A DNA stretch of 14,612 nucleotides from an uncultured Elusimicrobiales bacterium (GCA_944322775.1 CALUQA010000128.1:1-14612), one strand, 5' to 3'; positions 1 to 6,823 are shown, counted from the first letter of the stretch. Program-made: numbers and translations. Notes: generated by a model not told the origin, from the letters alone.

Positions 1-722
1 CCAACCCGGTGGTCATTGACGAACTGCAGCCGCTGGCGCGCTACAGCGGCATGCCGGAAAACCCGCGCATTTCCATTTTTCACGCCTTAAGCCAAAAGCG
101 CGTGGCCCGCATGATTGCCGAAAAACAGGGCACCACGTATGAAAAAGTAAACTGTATCGTTTGCCACGGCGGCGGAGGCATTTCCATCGGTGCGCACCGC
201 AAAGGCAAAGTGGTTGACGTCAGCAACGGTTACGAAGGCGAAGGCCCCATGACCCCGCAAAGAAGCGGCACCGTGCCGTGCGCCGGGCTGACGGCCATGT
301 GCTTTTCGGGCAAATACACGCAAAAAGACATTCGCCTTAAAATGCGCGGCAAAGGCGGCCTGGCCGCTTATACGGGCACCTATGACGTAAAAGAGCTGGA
401 AGAATTTATACACAGCGGCAAAAAACGCCCCGGCTCCCTGATTAACTGCACGCGCGAAAAAGCCAAAGAAGCGCTGGACGCCATGATTTATCAAATGTCC
501 AAAGAAATCGGCGCCCAAGCCGTGGTGCTGGAAGGAAAAGTGGATTTTATCGCTTTAACGGGCGGACTGATGTACAGCAAATACATTCCGCATGAAATCG
601 GCCGGCAGGTGGGGTGGATTGCCCCCATTTACGTATTCCCCGGCAGCGAAGAAAAAGACGCCCTGCGCGACGCCGCACGCCGCGCCTTGGCCAATCCCTC
701 TATAATTAAACATTATTCATAA
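1..722 (+). CDS. buk: Butyrate kinase, 3' part (5' end outside window)
   Basis: Butyrate kinase transfers phosphate from butyryl phosphate to ADP, giving butyrate and ATP, the energy-yielding last step of butyrate fermentation (acetokinase-type ASKHA fold, cytoplasmic). The frame is open from the left edge, and the first visible residues (NPVVIDELQPLARYSGM) match an internal part of Buk, so the GTG at 9 is not the start and roughly the first third of the protein is missing. Family signatures visible are a glycine-rich phosphate-binding segment (CHGGGGISIG), the EGPMTPQRSG block and a C-terminal nucleotide-binding ALTGGLMYSKYI segment. It ends TAA at 720-722, 15 nt before ptb, so the two are almost certainly co-transcribed. 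The order is buk then ptb, the reverse of the classic clostridial ptb-buk. A branched-chain or other short-chain acid substrate is possible. Confidence 0.93.
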   Translation, partial: NPVVIDELQPLARYSGMPENPRISIFHALSQKRVARMIAEKQGTTYEKVNCIVCHGGGGISIGAHRKGKVVDVSNGYEGEGPMTPQRSGTVPCAGLTAMCFSGKYTQKDIRLKMRGKGGLAAYTGTYDVKELEEFIHSGKKRPGSLINCTREKAKEALDAMIYQMSKEIGAQAVVLEGKVDFIALTGGLMYSKYIPHEIGRQVGWIAPIYVFPGSEEKDALRDAARRALANPSIIKHYS

Positions 723-737
723 GGAGCAGAAACACGT

Positions 738-1655
738 ATGAAATTTAAAAGCTTTGAAGACCTGATTAACCAGGTAAAAGGCAAATCCAACCGGGTAGTC
801 GTGCCCGGCGCCAACAATGCCGAAGCCTTGCAAGCCATCAAAATGGCTGACGACAACGGCCTTATTTCCCACGGCATTTTAATCGGCCCCATTGCCCAGG
901 TAAAAGAAATGGTCAAAGCCGCCGGTTTGAACGAAGCCAAATTTGAGTTTATTGACTGCGAAGACATTCCCACCATGTGTAAACTGGCCGTGGACCAAAT
1001 TTTGGCCGGCAAAGGCGACTTTTTGATCAAAGGCTTGGTGGACACCAAATACTACATGAAAGCCATTTTGAATAAAGAAGCCCACCTGGTGCCGGAAGGG
1101 GCTTTGCTTTCCCACTTTGTGCTTTTCAGCACGCCGAAATATAAAAAGCCTTTTGCCGTGACGGATTCCGCCGTCGTCATCGCGCCGACGTTGGAACAGA
1201 AGGCCAAAATCATTCAAAACGCCGTTAACACCATGCACAAACTGGGCTTGGAACACCCCAAAGTGTCCTGCGTGTGCCCGGTGGAAAAAGTAAACGAAAA
1301 AATCCCCAGCACGGTGGAAGCGGCCACGCTGGCGCAAATGAACGCCGAAGGCAAAATTACGGGCTGCACCGTGGAAGGACCGTATGATTTGTACATTTCC
1401 CTTTCCGCCCAAAAAGCGGCCGAAAAAGGCATTACGGGCAAACAAGTGGCCGGCGATGCCGACATTTTGATGCTGCCGGACTTGGACGCCGCCAACCCGC
1501 TTTACAAAGCCTTGGCTTTCTTTGGCGACCATATGGAAGCGGCGGCCATCTTGGTCGGGACGACCATTCCGGTCATTTTGCCTTCCCGCGCCGATGATCC
1601 GAAAGTCAAACTTAACGCCATTGCGTTGTGCTCTTTCTTAAAAGACCAAAAATAA
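738..1655 (+). CDS. ptb: Phosphate butyryltransferase (phosphotransbutyrylase)
   Basis: Converts butyryl-CoA plus phosphate to butyryl phosphate and CoA, supplying butyrate kinase just upstream. The 305-residue product matches the usual Ptb length of about 300 and shows the phosphotransacylase fold pattern: an N-terminal PGANNAEALQAIKMA segment, a central TDSAVVIAPTLEQKAKI segment and a C-terminal GDADILMLPDLDAANPLYKA segment. The start is fixed by AAGGAG at 721-726, overlapping the buk stop codon region and 11 nt before ATG. A phosphate acetyltransferase is the main alternative, but adjacency to buk and the sequence style favour Ptb. A strong terminator follows directly, so this is the last gene of the buk-ptb transcript. 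Confidence 0.93.
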   Translation: MKFKSFEDLINQVKGKSNRVVVPGANNAEALQAIKMADDNGLISHGILIGPIAQVKEMVKAAGLNEAKFEFIDCEDIPTMCKLAVDQILAGKGDFLIKGLVDTKYYMKAILNKEAHLVPEGALLSHFVLFSTPKYKKPFAVTDSAVVIAPTLEQKAKIIQNAVNTMHKLGLEHPKVSCVCPVEKVNEKIPSTVEAATLAQMNAEGKITGCTVEGPYDLYISLSAQKAAEKGITGKQVAGDADILMLPDLDAANPLYKALAFFGDHMEAAAILVGTTIPVILPSRADDPKVKLNAIALCSFLKDQK

Positions 1656-1658
1656 TTA

Positions 1659-1667
1659 TGATATAAG
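1659..1667 (+). promoter_or_regulatory. Possible extended -10 promoter for the M23 gene, overlapping the ptb terminator
   Basis: TG-A-TATAAG fits an extended -10 element. A start about 7 nt downstream (near 1674) would remove half of the terminator stem's 5' arm, letting the M23 gene be transcribed without meeting the hairpin. No clear -35 was found, so this is weak evidence from sequence only. Confidence 0.3.
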
Positions 1668-1699
1668 GCGGCCGGAACCAATCTTCCGGCCGCCGTTTT
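1667..1699 (+). terminator. Rho-independent terminator after ptb
   Basis: An 11 bp perfect GC-rich stem (1667-1677 paired with 1684-1694) with a 6 nt loop, followed by G and four T. It lies 11 nt after the ptb stop codon. The next gene starts only 7 nt after the T-run. Confidence 0.85.
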
Positions 1700-1705
1700 A
1701 CGCCT

Positions 1706-2998
1706 ATGTACAAAAAACTGATTGCCCTTTTTAACCGTCATTACCGCCGCTACCACGACCTGATGTTCTATTCGCTTACATTGGCCGTGATTGTGCTGGC
1801 AACCTCTTTGACCATTATGATTACGCGCGACAAACACGAACAGGAACTGATTAATTCGCGCGAAAAAGAAATACAAGTAACCGATTTTACCGTTAAAGAA
1901 AAACCCATTTATGTAGCCTTGCAGGAAGCGGGGCTGAACAATGTGGAAGTGTCGCAAATTGTAGATAAATTAAACTCTGTCGTTGATACGCGCAAGCTGC
2001 AAAGCGATGACGAATATTCCATTTCCACCACCACGGACGGCGACTTTGCCATGCTGCTTTTAAACCAAGGCCTCACGCGCTATTTTGTGGCCAATGCCGC
2101 AGGGCAGCTGGTGGCGGGCAAATCCGACGTGGAAATTTTAACCCGCGTTAAAAGCACCGCCGGCACAATACATAACTCGCTTTTTGAGTCCATGCTTAAA
2201 GACGACGTCACCGTCCCGCTGATTGTGGACCTGACGGACGCATTTTCCTGGAATATAGACTTTAACACCGAAACCCGCAACGGCGACGAATTTGCCGCCG
2301 TGTGGGAAGAACATTACACCCGCGACGGCGCCATCACCGGGCAAGATTTGGTGGCTGCCATGTATAAAGGCCAAACCACCGGAGAGAACTATGCCTTCTA
2401 TTACAATGACGAGTTCTTTGACAAAACGGGCAAAATCACCAAAAAAATGTTCTTAAAGTCCCCCATCAGCTTCCGCGGGGTACGCATTTCTTCCCGTTTT
2501 AACCCCAACCGCATGCACCCCATTTTGCGCATTCGCCGCCCGCATTTGGGCATAGACTATGCCGCCCCCACGGGCACCCCGGTGCAAGTGGTGGCCGACG
2601 GCGTGGTGACGTTTGCCGGCAAAAAAGGCGGCTTTGGCAATTATGTGGAAGTGCGCCACGCCAACAATTATGTCACCTCCTACGGGCACTTAAGCCGCTT
2701 TGCCAAAAAGACCCGCAAAGGGGCCAAGGTAACCCAGGGCGACACCATTGCCTATGTGGGCAGCACGGGGCTTTCCACCGGGCCGCACTTGGATTTTCGC
2801 ATTAAACAGAACAATAAATTTATAGACTTTTTAAAGATGAAAAACCGCAACTCGGCTTTGCGCTCCGTGCCCAAAGAACAGCGGGAAGATTTTGAAGAAG
2901 TAAAAGGTTTATATTTGGAAGCGTTAAACGATGCCGTTGCCAAGGCACAGGCCGAAAGCCAAAATGCCGGCGGCGACGCGCAGCAGGAGGCTAAATGA
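1706..2998 (+). CDS. Membrane-anchored M23-family metallopeptidase (MepM/Csd3-like cell-wall hydrolase)
   Basis: A 430-residue protein with a short basic cytoplasmic tail, one transmembrane helix at about 19-40, a periplasmic region at about 55-240 resembling the N-terminal domains of MepM/Csd3 proteins, and a C-terminal LytM/M23 domain at about 255-365. M23 enzymes are zinc endopeptidases that cut peptidoglycan cross-links or stem peptides. Visible active-site residues are H280 and D284 (HLGID), H328 (YGHLS) and H361 (GPHLD). The usual HxH motif reads H-L-D, so the third zinc ligand would be Asp363 rather than His; I recall similar HLDFR variants in other M23 proteins, so it need not be inactive. 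There is no Shine-Dalgarno before ATG 1706. The stop codon overlaps the next gene (ATGA), indicating translational coupling. The C-terminal tail (about 390-430) is low-complexity, rich in Ala, Gln and Glu. Confidence 0.88.
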   Translation: MYKKLIALFNRHYRRYHDLMFYSLTLAVIVLATSLTIMITRDKHEQELINSREKEIQVTDFTVKEKPIYVALQEAGLNNVEVSQIVDKLNSVVDTRKLQSDDEYSISTTTDGDFAMLLLNQGLTRYFVANAAGQLVAGKSDVEILTRVKSTAGTIHNSLFESMLKDDVTVPLIVDLTDAFSWNIDFNTETRNGDEFAAVWEEHYTRDGAITGQDLVAAMYKGQTTGENYAFYYNDEFFDKTGKITKKMFLKSPISFRGVRISSRFNPNRMHPILRIRRPHLGIDYAAPTGTPVQVVADGVVTFAGKKGGFGNYVEVRHANNYVTSYGHLSRFAKKTRKGAKVTQGDTIAYVGSTGLSTGPHLDFRIKQNNKFIDFLKMKNRNSALRSVPKEQREDFEEVKGLYLEALNDAVAKAQAESQNAGGDAQQEAK

Positions 2999-3573
2999 CC
3001 AAACGCATTGCCATCACCGGGGGGCCAAACGGCGGCAAAACTACCGCCCTCTCGGTGCTTAAAGAAACGTTCGGCAACCGTATAGAAGTAGTGCCGGAAG
3101 CAGCCACCATGATTTTCAGCGGCGGGTTTCCGCGCAAAGACGGCAGCATAGAACACGTGCATGCCGCACAGCGTATTATTTTCTACGCTACGCAGCAATT
3201 GGAAAGCCTGGCCATGCAGACCTCTTCGGCCGACCTGATTGTGTGCGACCGCGGCACCGTGGACGCCGCCGTGTACTGGCCCGAAGGCATAGATGACTTT
3301 TTTGCGCACATGGGCACTACGCTGGACGAACAAATTGCCCGCTATGACGCGGTTATTCACTTGTCCCCCCCGCTAAAGGCGGAGTTTTATCAGTCCACGC
3401 GCGTGCGCACCGAAACGCTGGAAGAAGCTTCGCGCATTGACCGCAAAATTTTAAAAATTTGGGAAAAACACCCCAACCGCATGGTGCTGCCTTCCATGGA
3501 TCATTTCTTCCAGAAAGCGGGCATCATTAAAGATTTTATTGAAACTCTTCTTCCCCAGGAGAAGAAAAAATGA
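2995..3573 (+). CDS. P-loop NTPase of the AAA_28 type, copy 1
   Basis: A 192-residue soluble protein with Walker A GGPNGGKTT (K15-T16), a PEAATMIFSGGFPR segment at about 34-47 and LIVCDRG (D85-R86) as a Walker B/DRG motif. This pattern fits the small AAA_28 family (NadR kinase/thymidylate kinase-like P-loop fold). The likely role is nucleotide-dependent phosphotransfer or NTP hydrolysis, but the substrate cannot be read from the sequence. Start ATG 2995 overlaps the M23 stop as ATGA, with CAGGAGG at 2983-2989 as ribosome binding site. It is followed at once by a close paralogue, also through an ATGA overlap. Membership of the AAA_28-like family is confident; the function is unknown. Confidence 0.85.
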   Translation: MTKRIAITGGPNGGKTTALSVLKETFGNRIEVVPEAATMIFSGGFPRKDGSIEHVHAAQRIIFYATQQLESLAMQTSSADLIVCDRGTVDAAVYWPEGIDDFFAHMGTTLDEQIARYDAVIHLSPPLKAEFYQSTRVRTETLEEASRIDRKILKIWEKHPNRMVLPSMDHFFQKAGIIKDFIETLLPQEKKK

Positions 3574-4136
3574 GCAAAAAGAAAATCGTTTTAACCGGCG
3601 GCCCCAGCGGCGGCAAAACAACGGCCTTGTCCATTTTAAAGGAAACGTTCGGCAACCAGATTGAACTGGTGCAGGAAGCAGCCACGCTGATTTACAGCGG
3701 CGGTTTTCCCCGCAAGGACAACAGCCCCATTCATATCGAGCACGCCCAGCGCATCATTTTCTACACGGTGCACCAGCTGGAACAATTGGCCGATGTAACC
3801 TCTAACGCAAAGCTGATTGTGTGCGACCGCGGCTCCATTGACGGCGCCGTGTATTGGCCCAAAGGCCCCGAAGACTTTTTTAAAGCCATGGGCACCACGC
3901 TGGAGGCGGAACTGGCCCGCTACGACGCGGTCATCCACTTGTCCCCTCCGCCGGAGAAGGACTTTTACCAGGCCACCAATGTGCGCACGGAAACCTTGCA
4001 GCAGGCTTTTGAAATTGACGACAAAATTTTAAAAATTTGGGAAAAACACCCCAATCGCCTGGTCGTTCCGCGCAGCAAACATTATTTTGAAAAGGCCGAA
4101 ATTATTAAGAATTTTGTGGAGAATTTGCTTCACTAA
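3570..4136 (+). CDS. P-loop NTPase of the AAA_28 type, copy 2 (tandem paralogue)
   Basis: A 188-residue paralogue of the preceding gene, roughly two thirds identical by eye along its full length, so a tandem duplication. It keeps Walker A GGPSGGKTT (K16-T17), EAATLIYSGGFPR and LIVCDRG (D86-R87), so both copies look catalytically competent. A 33 bp stretch (3444-3476 and 4022-4054) is identical in DNA. The strongest differences are after Walker A (VPEAA versus VQEAA), around residues 50-58, and at the C-terminus, where copy 1 has an extra lysine-rich tail. Start ATG 3570 overlaps the previous stop as ATGA, with an AGGAG about 6 nt upstream. The two products may form a heterodimer or act on related substrates; that is inference. 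Confidence 0.85.
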   Translation: MSKKKIVLTGGPSGGKTTALSILKETFGNQIELVQEAATLIYSGGFPRKDNSPIHIEHAQRIIFYTVHQLEQLADVTSNAKLIVCDRGSIDGAVYWPKGPEDFFKAMGTTLEAELARYDAVIHLSPPPEKDFYQATNVRTETLQQAFEIDDKILKIWEKHPNRLVVPRSKHYFEKAEIIKNFVENLLH

Positions 4137-4159
4137 TTTGTTTAAGGAGTTAAAGAAGT

Positions 4160-4576
4160 ATGTGGAATCCGTTTAAGAAGAAAACCGAGGAAGAAGGCAC
4201 TGCGGCGGGCGTTACCGCCACGGCAGAGGCCCCCAAATCGGAGCAAAAAGCCCCCAAAGAAAGCATTGAACAGCGCATTGAACGCGAAATTGATGCTTTG
4301 CCGGGCATGATTAAAAACAAACTCAAAGACCCGCAAATTAAACAGCGTTTTATAGACATTGCCAAACGCATGGAAAAAGACGGCGTGGACTTTAAAAGCA
4401 TTCGCCAGATGAAAAAATGGATAAAAGCCCACGAAGCCGAACTGAAGGCCGAGCAGGCCGGCGGCGTGCCCAAAGTGGAAACGGTGGTGCACGAAGGCCC
4501 AAAAATCGGCCGTAACGACCCCTGTCCGTGCGGCAGCGGCAAGAAATATAAAAAATGCTGCGGTAAAGACAAATAA
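4160..4576 (+). CDS. Small SEC-C motif protein
   Basis: A 138-residue soluble protein ending in a SEC-C zinc-binding motif (DPCPCGSGKKYKKCCG, about residues 119-134), the same Cys-rich tail that in SecA binds zinc and contacts SecB and ribosomes. The N-terminal 45 residues are charged and Ala/Glu/Lys-rich and probably disordered. The middle (about 45-100) is predicted helical with many Lys, Asp and Ile. It is far too short to be SecA and has no ATPase motor, so the role is unknown; SEC-C domains often act as zinc-dependent protein or ribosome contacts. AAGGAG at 4144-4149 sets the start, 10 nt before ATG. It follows the NTPase pair by 23 nt and is the last gene of this block. Confidence 0.83.
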   Translation: MWNPFKKKTEEEGTAAGVTATAEAPKSEQKAPKESIEQRIEREIDALPGMIKNKLKDPQIKQRFIDIAKRMEKDGVDFKSIRQMKKWIKAHEAELKAEQAGGVPKVETVVHEGPKIGRNDPCPCGSGKKYKKCCGKDK

Positions 4577-4584
4577 GTTTAAAT

Positions 4585-4613
4585 AAAAACCCCGCCTAAA
4601 CGGCGGGGTTTTT
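4585..4613. terminator. Bidirectional terminator between the SEC-C gene and a pilin
   Basis: A 12 bp perfect stem (4585-4596 with 4602-4613), 5 nt loop, A-run on the left arm and T-run on the right arm. It can end both the SEC-C transcript (+) and the pilin transcript (-, stop at 4634-4636). Confidence 0.88.
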
Positions 4614-4616
4614 ATT
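4586..4616. repeat. Direct repeat 1, left copy (terminator sequence flanking a pilin cassette)
   Basis: 31 bp that recur at 5297-5327 with a single mismatch (G4603 versus A5314). The two copies bracket 680 bp containing only the pilin gene and its promoter. Confidence 0.75.
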
Positions 4617-4633
4617 AGTCTTTTATATCTGTA

Positions 4634-5230
4634 CTATTGCAGCAAATTCCTTTGGGAATAACACTGATTGTTGCCCATAACTACTTGTGTATAGCCCATA
4701 GAATTAAGCAATTTTATCCAATTGGCCTCATTGCTTGTTGTGGGAGCACAAAGTTTTACCAAGGCCCCAGGAGTGGTATATAAATTAGAGAAAAACCCAA
4801 ACCCATGTCCTGGGTAAGGGCTTGTTTCTCCCCAAACGATACCATAAGGACCGACAACCCCTCTTTTCCCCAGTTCAAAATCCTTCCATCCGCTTTTCCC
4901 TGTACTTACCGTCTCTATACAATCACCGTTAGACACTTTTACCACCGGGAAAACAGCTTCATAATCCAAGTCCAAATTATTCAGACACATGCTAAACCCA
5001 TTATTATTCATACTGTAGAGCTTTTGGGCGTCTAAATAGCGTTTATTCCATACTAACATTTCGGCCACTCGGGCTTTGATAACTGCTTTCTCATATTGAG
5101 GCACAGCAATAGCTGCCAAAATACCGATGACAAGAACCACCACTAATAACTCAATCAGCGTAAAACCGCCCAAATTGGATTTTGTACGATTTATAATTGT
5201 AAAAATACTTTTTTGATAAATTTTCTTCAT
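4634..5230 (-). CDS. Type IV pilin-like protein (pilin 1)
   Basis: A 198-residue prepilin with a 22-residue basic leader, a prepilin peptidase site G22|F23 and Glu at mature position 5 (FTLIELLVVV), then the hydrophobic helix VLVIGILAAIAVPQYEKA typical of PilE/PilA-type major or minor pilins. After export and PilD-type cleavage and methylation, the helix packs into a type IV pilus or pseudopilus and the C-terminal globular domain is exposed. The C-terminal part has several Cys (one pair near the end) that may form the D-loop disulfide. It stands alone with its own promoter and terminator, away from pilus assembly genes, and is AT-richer than its neighbours. There is no Shine-Dalgarno before the ATG. 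The stop codon is TAG. Confidence 0.9.
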   Translation of the reverse strand: MKKIYQKSIFTIINRTKSNLGGFTLIELLVVVLVIGILAAIAVPQYEKAVIKARVAEMLVWNKRYLDAQKLYSMNNNGFSMCLNNLDLDYEAVFPVVKVSNGDCIETVSTGKSGWKDFELGKRGVVGPYGIVWGETSPYPGHGFGFFSNLYTTPGALVKLCAPTTSNEANWIKLLNSMGYTQVVMGNNQCYSQRNLLQ

Positions 5231-5236
5231 AAAGAA

Positions 5237-5245
5237 ATTTTATCA
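5237..5245 (-). promoter_or_regulatory. Extended -10 promoter of pilin 1 (predicted leaderless start)
   Basis: On the minus strand TG-A-TAAAAT ends exactly 6 nt before the pilin ATG, so the predicted +1 is the A of ATG. Eighteen nt here (5233-5250) are identical to the same region of pilin 3, and they are followed by one variable base, T and ATGAA. No Shine-Dalgarno could fit. Confidence 0.65.
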
Positions 5246-5296
5246 AAAAATCAGTTCTCTAACATTTTCTGTGGATTCATTTAATTTGAACAATAC

Positions 5297-5323
5297 AAAA
5301 CCCCGCCTAAACGACGGGGTTTT
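5297..5323 (-). terminator. Terminator of the interrupted exported-protein gene
   Basis: A 9 bp outer stem (5297-5305 with 5315-5323) rich in C/G with a short internal mismatch (C5306/A5314) below the loop. On the minus strand it follows the stop codon at 5328-5330 directly, and the run of T (plus-strand A5297-5300) is short. It is a near-copy of the terminator at 4585-4613. Confidence 0.75.
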
Positions 5324-5327
5324 TATT
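5297..5327. repeat. Direct repeat 1, right copy
   Basis: Second copy of the 31 bp terminator repeat at 4586-4616, 711 bp away in the same orientation, with one mismatch. It lies immediately beside the stop codon of the minus-strand gene. Confidence 0.75.
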
Positions 5328-6062
5328 TTACATCAACTCAAATTCCATGTCCGATTTTTTCCGAAAGCAGGTCTGTGCGTCCAGCTGTTTATCGCCATAG
5401 ACACAGTCTATTTCCAGATTCACCATATCTCTTACTTTTTTGGCCGTTTCGGCCAAGTCCACATTCGTGCCGGCAGACATAGTGTTTAAGGATTTGCCGT
5501 TCATAAAAATATTGTCTTTACGGTTCAAATCAAGCGGCGTGCCCGTGCGCAGTTTAACGTTTGTACGCTGTGCTATGGCACGCTCCATAGCATTAACCGG
5601 TTTAGAAATTAATTCATAGATATTGCCCGCCAACACGGTGCTGCCGGCCACACGCTGCAATTCCTGCTGAGGGAGCACCGTCTAGGTTTTAATCGGCGCC
5701 GGAGGAATACGGTTTACGCTTTCCATGTAATCCAGCCATTCAAATACCGTTTGCAGAAAAAGAATACGGATTTTCAAATTGGCTTGCGCCTGTTCCTGTG
5801 TCCACATACCACTGCTGGCCAGTTCTTGTTTCAGGTCAATGCTTCCATCTATAAAAGAAGAAGGTTCAAACTCTTTTACGGGGGCTTTGGCCTTTAAAGC
5901 GTTATTTAAGGAGCTTTCCTGCCCGGCCGCGGAAGAAGCCGAATATTGCGGGGCAGACGCGCCCTGCGCACCGGGATAAGTCCGTGCTCCGGCGGCAAAG
6001 ACACCCGCGGGCAACACAGCCACGCTGGCCGCCAGCAAGGCAGCGGTTAAAAATTTTTTCAT
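5328..6062 (-). pseudogene. Exported protein of unknown function interrupted by an in-frame TAG
   Basis: One continuous reading frame of 245 codons, from ATG at 6062 to TAA at 5328-5330, is broken only by TAG at 5684-5682. The first part (126 residues) starts with a clear signal peptide (MKKFLTAALLAASVAVLPAG, then a VFAAGA cleavage region), followed by an Ala/Ser/Gln-rich linker and a helical segment ending PPAPIKT. The second part (115 residues from the next GTG) continues with PQQELQRVAGSTVL and ends with two Cys 13 residues apart and an acidic tail. The start is secure: GGAG-type Shine-Dalgarno and a TATAAT box lie upstream. The second half has no Shine-Dalgarno at its GTG (5678), so it is unlikely to be an independent gene. 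This is a nonsense-mutated gene, a readthrough case or a sequence error. I do not recognise the family. Confidence 0.72.
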
Positions 6063-6092
6063 ATATTCTCCTTTAAGCTGGGGTATATTTTT

Positions 6093-6098
6093 ATTATA
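6093..6098 (-). promoter_or_regulatory. -10 box of the interrupted exported-protein gene
   Basis: A perfect TATAAT on the minus strand, 30 nt before the ATG at 6062, which leaves room for a leader of about 24 nt carrying AAAGGAG as ribosome binding site. The -35 is weak (around TGGTAA with 17 nt spacing). Confidence 0.6.
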
Positions 6099-6136
6099 AC
6101 CGTATTTTGCACTTTTACCAGTTGTTATCCCCAAAC

Positions 6137-6155
6137 AAAAAAGGGGGTAGCCCCC
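6137..6155 (-). terminator. Terminator of the GDSL esterase gene
   Basis: A 5 bp all-G/C stem (6143-6147 with 6151-6155) with a 3 nt loop, followed on the minus strand by six T (6142-6137). It begins a few nt after the esterase stop codon (6163-6161). Confidence 0.7.
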
Positions 6156-6160
6156 CATTT

Positions 6161-6766
6161 TTATAAATAATCTTTAATTTCTTTATATACTTTTTCCGCC
6201 ACCATATTATAGCCCGTGGCATTAGGGTGTATTTGGTCGGACATCAAGTCTTTTTCTCCAAAAATCCCGTCCAAAATGCCGGGCACAAACACGGCACCTT
6301 TTTCTTTGGCCAGTTTTTTGTAGGCTTTGGTATATTTTTTCATACCGTAATAGCCGCCCGTATCCACCAGCACGGCTATGGCGCCGGCCGCTTGCACGTC
6401 ATCTATCATTTTGGAAATGGCGGAAATTGTTTGCTCAAACGATACCGAACGCATAAAATCGTTGCCGCCAAACTCTATCAGCACCATATAAGGATCTTGT
6501 GCCAAGGCGTCCGGCAGGCGGCGCGGGGCGGCGGCGCCCGTGTCCCCGTTCAAACCCATATTAACCACATTGCGCCCGGTCAGCTGCGCCAAACGGGCAG
6601 GATAGGTTTCCTGGCGGGAGGCACCTTTGCCATAGGTCAAGCTGTCGCCAAACGCCACGATATTGGAGCCAGCATTGCCCACATTTTGGACGGGCATTTC
6701 CTCCCCGCCGGTTAAAAACCAGCCTGCAAAGGCCAGCAAAATAAGAATAACGATAATTTTTTTCAT
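6161..6766 (-). CDS. GDSL-type SGNH esterase/lipase (TesA-like), exported or membrane-anchored
   Basis: A 201-residue SGNH hydrolase. All blocks are present: I, FGDSLTYG with nucleophile S42; II, NMGLNGDT around G74; III, FGGND with N102; V, DQIHPN with D177 and H180. These enzymes hydrolyse esters or thioesters of lipids, acyl chains or acetylated sugars; the exact substrate is not readable. An N-terminal hydrophobic segment (residues 3-18, VILILLAFAGWF) acts as a signal sequence or membrane anchor, placing the catalytic domain outside the cytoplasm. The length is typical of TesA/arylesterase proteins. The gene is divergent from cdd across 91 bp. A GAGG sits 1 nt before the ATG, too close to serve as a normal Shine-Dalgarno, and a -10 box lies 5 nt before the ATG, so the mRNA is probably leaderless or nearly so. 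Confidence 0.88.
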   Translation of the reverse strand: MKKIIVILILLAFAGWFLTGGEEMPVQNVGNAGSNIVAFGDSLTYGKGASRQETYPARLAQLTGRNVVNMGLNGDTGAAAPRRLPDALAQDPYMVLIEFGGNDFMRSVSFEQTISAISKMIDDVQAAGAIAVLVDTGGYYGMKKYTKAYKKLAKEKGAVFVPGILDGIFGEKDLMSDQIHPNATGYNMVAEKVYKEIKDYL

Positions 6767-6771
6767 GCCTC

Positions 6772-6780
6772 ATTGTAGCA
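6772..6780 (-). promoter_or_regulatory. Extended -10 promoter of the GDSL esterase gene
   Basis: On the minus strand TG-C-TACAAT ends 5 nt before the esterase ATG. The predicted transcription start is at or within 1 nt of the start codon. Confidence 0.5.
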
Positions 6781-6823
6781 AAACTGGCACCATTAATAAA
6801 TTGTTTTTTCGTCGTATAAGGCC

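Noticed and set aside
879..1532. Long minus-strand frame over ptb, and similar ones over buk, M23, galM, galT and lexA
   Set aside because: Antisense shadows of well-identified genes: low-complexity Phe/His/Val-rich translations without family resemblance or ribosome binding sites.
5328..5678. Independent 116-residue gene starting at GTG 5678
   Set aside because: It is in frame with the upstream exported-protein gene, separated only by TAG, and has no Shine-Dalgarno, so I treat it as the second half of one interrupted gene.
5682..5684. Reassigned TAG (pyrrolysine or other recoding) in this organism
   Set aside because: TAG also serves as the normal stop of pilin 1 and the lexA-like gene, each just before a terminator, so a single-gene mutation or readthrough is simpler.
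5682..6158. ATG 6158 as the start of the exported-protein gene
   Set aside because: It would put 32 residues before a clear signal peptide, and TATAAT and the Shine-Dalgarno lie downstream of it.
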